A stretch of 64,000 bases of DNA from Burkholderia guangdongensis (GTDB lineage Bacteria > Pseudomonadota > Gammaproteobacteria > Burkholderiales > Burkholderiaceae), in the NCBI RefSeq assembly GCF_013403875.1, contig NZ_JACBNX010000012.1, forward strand, positions 1-64,000, in the 5' to 3' direction. Under the pieces are notes generated by a model that had not been told where the DNA came from, searched no databases, and saw only the letters and a list, made by a program, of their open reading frames with translations. The stretch's first letter is position 1. Every line of letters starts with the position of its first letter. The position numbers and the translations under genes were made by a program. This document shows, piece by piece, positions 61,158 to 64,000 of this stretch.

Positions 61158-61810
61158 ACGCGCCGCTGACCCTCGCACTTTCGAAGGGCCGCATTTTCGA
61201 GGAAACCGTGCCGCTGCTCGCCGCCGCCGGCGTGCAGGTCGCGGAGGATCCGGAATCGTCGCGCAAGCTGATCCTGCCGACGACCGACCCGAACCTGCGC
61301 GTGATCATCGTGCGCGCGACCGACGTGCCGACCTACGTCGAATACGGCGCGGCCGATTTCGGCGTCGCCGGCAAGGACGTGCTGATCGAGCACGGCGGCT
61401 CGGGCCTCTATCAGCCGATCGACCTGCAGATCGCGCGCTGCCGGATGTCGGTCGCGGTGCCGGCCGGCTTCGACTACGCGAACGCGGTGCGCCAGGGCGC
61501 GCGGCTGCGCGTCGCGACGAAATACGTGGAAACCGCGCGCGAGCACTTTGCCGCGAAGGGCGTGCACGTCGACCTGATCAAGCTGTACGGCTCGATGGAG
61601 CTCGCGCCGCTCGTCGGCCTCGCCGACGCGATCGTCGACCTCGTCAGCTCGGGCAGTACGCTCAGGGCGAACAATCTGGTCGAGGTCGAGGAGATCATGC
61701 AGATCTCGTCGCGCCTCGTCGTGAACCAGGCCGCGCTGAAGTTGAAGCGCGCCGCGCTCAAGCCGTTCCTCGACGCGTTCGAACGCGCGTCGCTCGCGAA
61801 CGGCGCGTGA
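61154..61810 (+). CDS. hisG: ATP phosphoribosyltransferase, short form
   Basis: First enzyme of histidine synthesis. The 218-residue product is the short form lacking the C-terminal ACT-like regulatory domain, so it should need HisZ, which is not in this window. Motifs: [38 protein letters not shown], and the PRPP-binding [20 protein letters not shown]. It overlaps murA and the region of the hisD start. Confidence 0.96.
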   Translation: MNAPLTLALSKGRIFEETVPLLAAAGVQVAEDPESSRKLILPTTDPNLRVIIVRATDVPTYVEYGAADFGVAGKDVLIEHGGSGLYQPIDLQIARCRMSVAVPAGFDYANAVRQGARLRVATKYVETAREHFAAKGVHVDLIKLYGSMELAPLVGLADAIVDLVSSGSTLRANNLVEVEEIMQISSRLVVNQAALKLKRAALKPFLDAFERASLANGA

Positions 61811-61833
61811 GCGTCACCGAAACGGACCCAGCC

Positions 61834-63156
61834 ATGCCACTCACCATCCGCAAGCTCGATTCGACGAGCGCAGGCTTCGGCGCCGCGCTGCGCGCGGTGC
61901 TCGCGTTCGAGGCGAGCGAAGACGAAGCGATCGAGCAGTCGGTCGCGAACATTCTCGCCGACGTGAAGGCGCGCGGCGACGCCGCCGTGCTCGACTACAC
62001 GAACCGCTTCGACCGGCTCGACGCGACGAGCGTCGCCGCGCTCGAGCTGCCGCAGTCCGAACTGGAGGCCGCGCTCGAAGGGCTCGAGCCGAAGCGCCGC
62101 GCGGCGCTCGAGGCGGCGGCCGCGCGCGTGCGCGCGTATCACGAGAAGCAGCGCATCGAATGCGGCAGCCACAGCTGGCAGTACACCGAGGCCGACGGCA
62201 CGGTGCTCGGCCAGAAGGTCACGCCGCTCGACCGCGTCGGCCTGTACGTGCCGGGCGGCAAGGCCGCGTATCCGTCGTCGGTGCTGATGAACGCGATTCC
62301 GGCGCGCGTCGCCGGCGTCGGCGAGATCATCATGGTCGTGCCGACGCCGGACGGCGTGAAGAACGACCTCGTGCTCGCCGCGGCGCTCCTGGGCGGCGTC
62401 GATCGCGTGTTCACGATCGGCGGCGCGCAGGCGGTCGGCGCGCTCGCGTACGGCACCGCGACGGTGCCGCCCGTCGACAAGATCTGCGGGCCGGGCAACG
62501 CGTACGTCGCGTCCGCGAAGCGCCGCGTGTTCGGCACGGTCGGCATCGACATGATCGCGGGGCCGTCCGAGATCCTCGTGCTGTGCGACGGCACGACCGA
62601 TCCGAACTGGGTCGCGATGGACCTGTTCTCGCAGGCCGAGCACGACGAGCTCGCGCAGTCGATCCTGCTGTGCCCGGACGCGTCGTTCATCGAGCGCGTC
62701 GAGAAGGCGATCGACGAGTTGCTGCCGACGATGCCGCGCAAGGACGTGATCCGCACGTCGCTCGAAAACCGCGGCGCGCTCGTGAAGGTGCGCGACATGG
62801 CGGAGGCGTGCAAGATCGCGAACGAGATCGCGCCCGAGCACCTCGAAATCTCGGCGCTCGAGCCGCAGCAGTGGGGCAAGCTGATCCGCCACGCGGGCGC
62901 GATCTTCCTCGGCCGCTACACGAGCGAGAGCCTCGGCGACTATTGCGCGGGCCCGAACCACGTGCTGCCGACGTCGCGCACCGCGCGCTTCTCGTCGCCG
63001 CTCGGCGTGTACGACTTCCTGAAGCGCTCGAGCGTGATCGAGGTCAGCGCGGAAGGCGCGCAGACGCTCGGCGAGATCGCGTCGGAGCTCGCGTACGGCG
63101 AAGGGCTGCAGGCGCATGCGCGCAGCGCCGAGTACCGGATGAGACAGGGCGGCTGA
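61834..63156 (+). CDS. hisD: Histidinol dehydrogenase
   Basis: Oxidises histidinol to histidine in two NAD-dependent steps, with zinc. The 440-residue product ([20 protein letters not shown]) has [40 protein letters not shown] (zinc-binding Gln and His) and [24 protein letters not shown] at 61807 overlaps the hisG stop (GTGA) and would add nine residues; the ATG fits the family length better. Two inverted repeats (63183-63239) lie between it and hisC. Confidence 0.95.
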   Translation: MPLTIRKLDSTSAGFGAALRAVLAFEASEDEAIEQSVANILADVKARGDAAVLDYTNRFDRLDATSVAALELPQSELEAALEGLEPKRRAALEAAAARVRAYHEKQRIECGSHSWQYTEADGTVLGQKVTPLDRVGLYVPGGKAAYPSSVLMNAIPARVAGVGEIIMVVPTPDGVKNDLVLAAALLGGVDRVFTIGGAQAVGALAYGTATVPPVDKICGPGNAYVASAKRRVFGTVGIDMIAGPSEILVLCDGTTDPNWVAMDLFSQAEHDELAQSILLCPDASFIERVEKAIDELLPTMPRKDVIRTSLENRGALVKVRDMAEACKIANEIAPEHLEISALEPQQWGKLIRHAGAIFLGRYTSESLGDYCAGPNHVLPTSRTARFSSPLGVYDFLKRSSVIEVSAEGAQTLGEIASELAYGEGLQAHARSAEYRMRQGG

Positions 63157-63247
63157 CGCTCGACGCCCCGCAGGAGACCACGGGCAGGGCGGCGTGCCGC
63201 CGCTCTGCCGACCTTGATGCCGGCGCCAAGCACGCCGGCTTGCGACC

Positions 63248-64000
63248 ATGACCACGCCACAAGACATCATCCGCCGCGATGTGCTCGCGATGACGAGCTA
63301 TCCGGTGCCGGACGCGACCGGCTTCGTGAAGCTCGACGCGATGGAGAACCCGTATTCGCTGCCGGCGCCGCTCGCGGCCGCGCTCGGCGAGCGGCTCGCG
63401 CAGGTCGCGCTGAACCGCTATCCGGCGCCGCGGCCGGCCGCGCTGATCGACAAGCTGCGCGCGGCGATGCACGTGCCGCCCGCCTGCGACGTGCTGCTCG
63501 GCAACGGTTCGGACGAGATCATCAGCATGATGTCGGTCGCGTGCGCGAAGCCGGGCGCGAAGGTGCTCGCGCCGGTGCCGGGCTTCGTGATGTACGAGAT
63601 GTCCGCGAAATTCGCGCAGCTCGAGTTCGTCGGCGTGCCGCTCGCGGCGGACCTGACGCTCGACGTCGACGCGATGCTCGCGGCTATCGCCGAACATCGG
63701 CCCGCGCTGATCTATCTCGCGTACCCGAACAACCCGACCGGCACGCTGTTCGACGATGCCGGCATCGAACGGATCGTCGCAGCCGCGGGGCAGAGCCTCG
63801 TCGTGATCGACGAGGCATACCAGCCGTTCGCCGAGCGCACGTGGGTGCCGCGCGCGGCGGCGTTCGACAACGTCGTCGTGATGCGCACGGTGTCGAAGCT
63901 CGGCCTGGCCGGCATCCGGCTCGGTTATCTGGTCGGGCTGCCCGCGTGGCTGACCGAGTTCGACAAGGTGCGCCCGCCATACAACATCAACGTGCTCACG
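63248..64000 (+). CDS. hisC: Histidinol-phosphate aminotransferase, 5' part
   Basis: The window ends inside this gene; 251 codons are visible. It is a class I/II PLP aminotransferase: [20 protein letters not shown], the cofactor-binding [34 protein letters not shown] and the PLP lysine in [15 protein letters not shown]. Third his gene in the run hisG-hisD-hisC. Confidence 0.96.
   Translation, partial: MTTPQDIIRRDVLAMTSYPVPDATGFVKLDAMENPYSLPAPLAAALGERLAQVALNRYPAPRPAALIDKLRAAMHVPPACDVLLGNGSDEIISMMSVACAKPGAKVLAPVPGFVMYEMSAKFAQLEFVGVPLAADLTLDVDAMLAAIAEHRPALIYLAYPNNPTGTLFDDAGIERIVAAAGQSLVVIDEAYQPFAERTWVPRAAAFDNVVVMRTVSKLGLAGIRLGYLVGLPAWLTEFDKVRPPYNINVLT

Overview
The window is high-GC proteobacterial chromosome. 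It reads as Burkholderia, most likely the Burkholderia cepacia complex: strong G/C third-position bias, a complete beta-proteobacterial S10-spc-alpha ribosomal supercluster, the mrcA-hofMNOPQ-like-aroK-aroB block, the mlaFEDACB-yadGH-bolA-murA-hisGDC block, and Burkholderia-typical start choices (GTG secY, GTG rpsD, TTG aroK). Species assignment is inference from protein resemblance.

Layout. 1-140 is the end of tuf. 259-902 (minus) holds a toxin-antitoxin pair between tuf and rpsJ; its TumE-like toxin carries an in-frame amber codon while the antitoxin is intact. 1156-15775 is the ribosomal supercluster rpsJ-rplC-D-W-B-rpsS-rplV-rpsC-rplP-rpmC-rpsQ / rplN-X-E-rpsN-H-rplF-R-rpsE-rpmD-rplO-secY-infA-rpmJ / rpsM-K-D-rpoA-rplQ, with internal promoters and several hairpins that may act as attenuators. 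15932-18146 is cutA-dsbD. hemB and engB follow on the minus strand, with a probable small RNA between them on the plus strand. 20286-24453 is cytochrome c4 plus the System II cytochrome c assembly genes resB-ccsA.

24572-27699 holds lptM (minus), cyaY (plus) and mrcA/PBP1A (minus). 27931-32193 encodes a PilM/PilN/PilO-PilP/PilQ (HofMNOPQ/ComABCDE-like) set, followed by aroK-aroB, a dGTPase-like gene and a glycerophosphodiester phosphodiesterase. ompW (minus), a REP-associated tyrosine transposase homologue with its catalytic residues replaced, and gltB-gltD come next. Downstream of gltD is an AT-richer island (about 44.46-45.6 kb) carrying a double-glycine-leader bacteriocin-like peptide gene and a small two-helix membrane protein gene that looks like its immunity partner.

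45604-49512 holds thpR, dadA and a YddA/SbmA-type ABC transporter, with a block of palindromes between the last two. A TPP riboswitch then precedes thiO-thiS-thiG-thiE, with a translationally coupled 33-codon reading frame between the riboswitch and thiO. The window ends with the retrograde phospholipid transport operon mlaFEDACB, a YadGH-like ABC exporter, a BolA-family gene, murA, and hisG-hisD-hisC (hisC runs off the end).

Most of the window is core housekeeping: translation, transcription, secretion, heme and cytochrome assembly, envelope maintenance, and thiamine, histidine, shikimate and glutamate synthesis. The accessory or unusual parts are the toxin-antitoxin insertion, the small RNA candidates, the degenerate transposase, the bacteriocin-like locus, the palindrome block, and the coupled reading frame after the TPP riboswitch.
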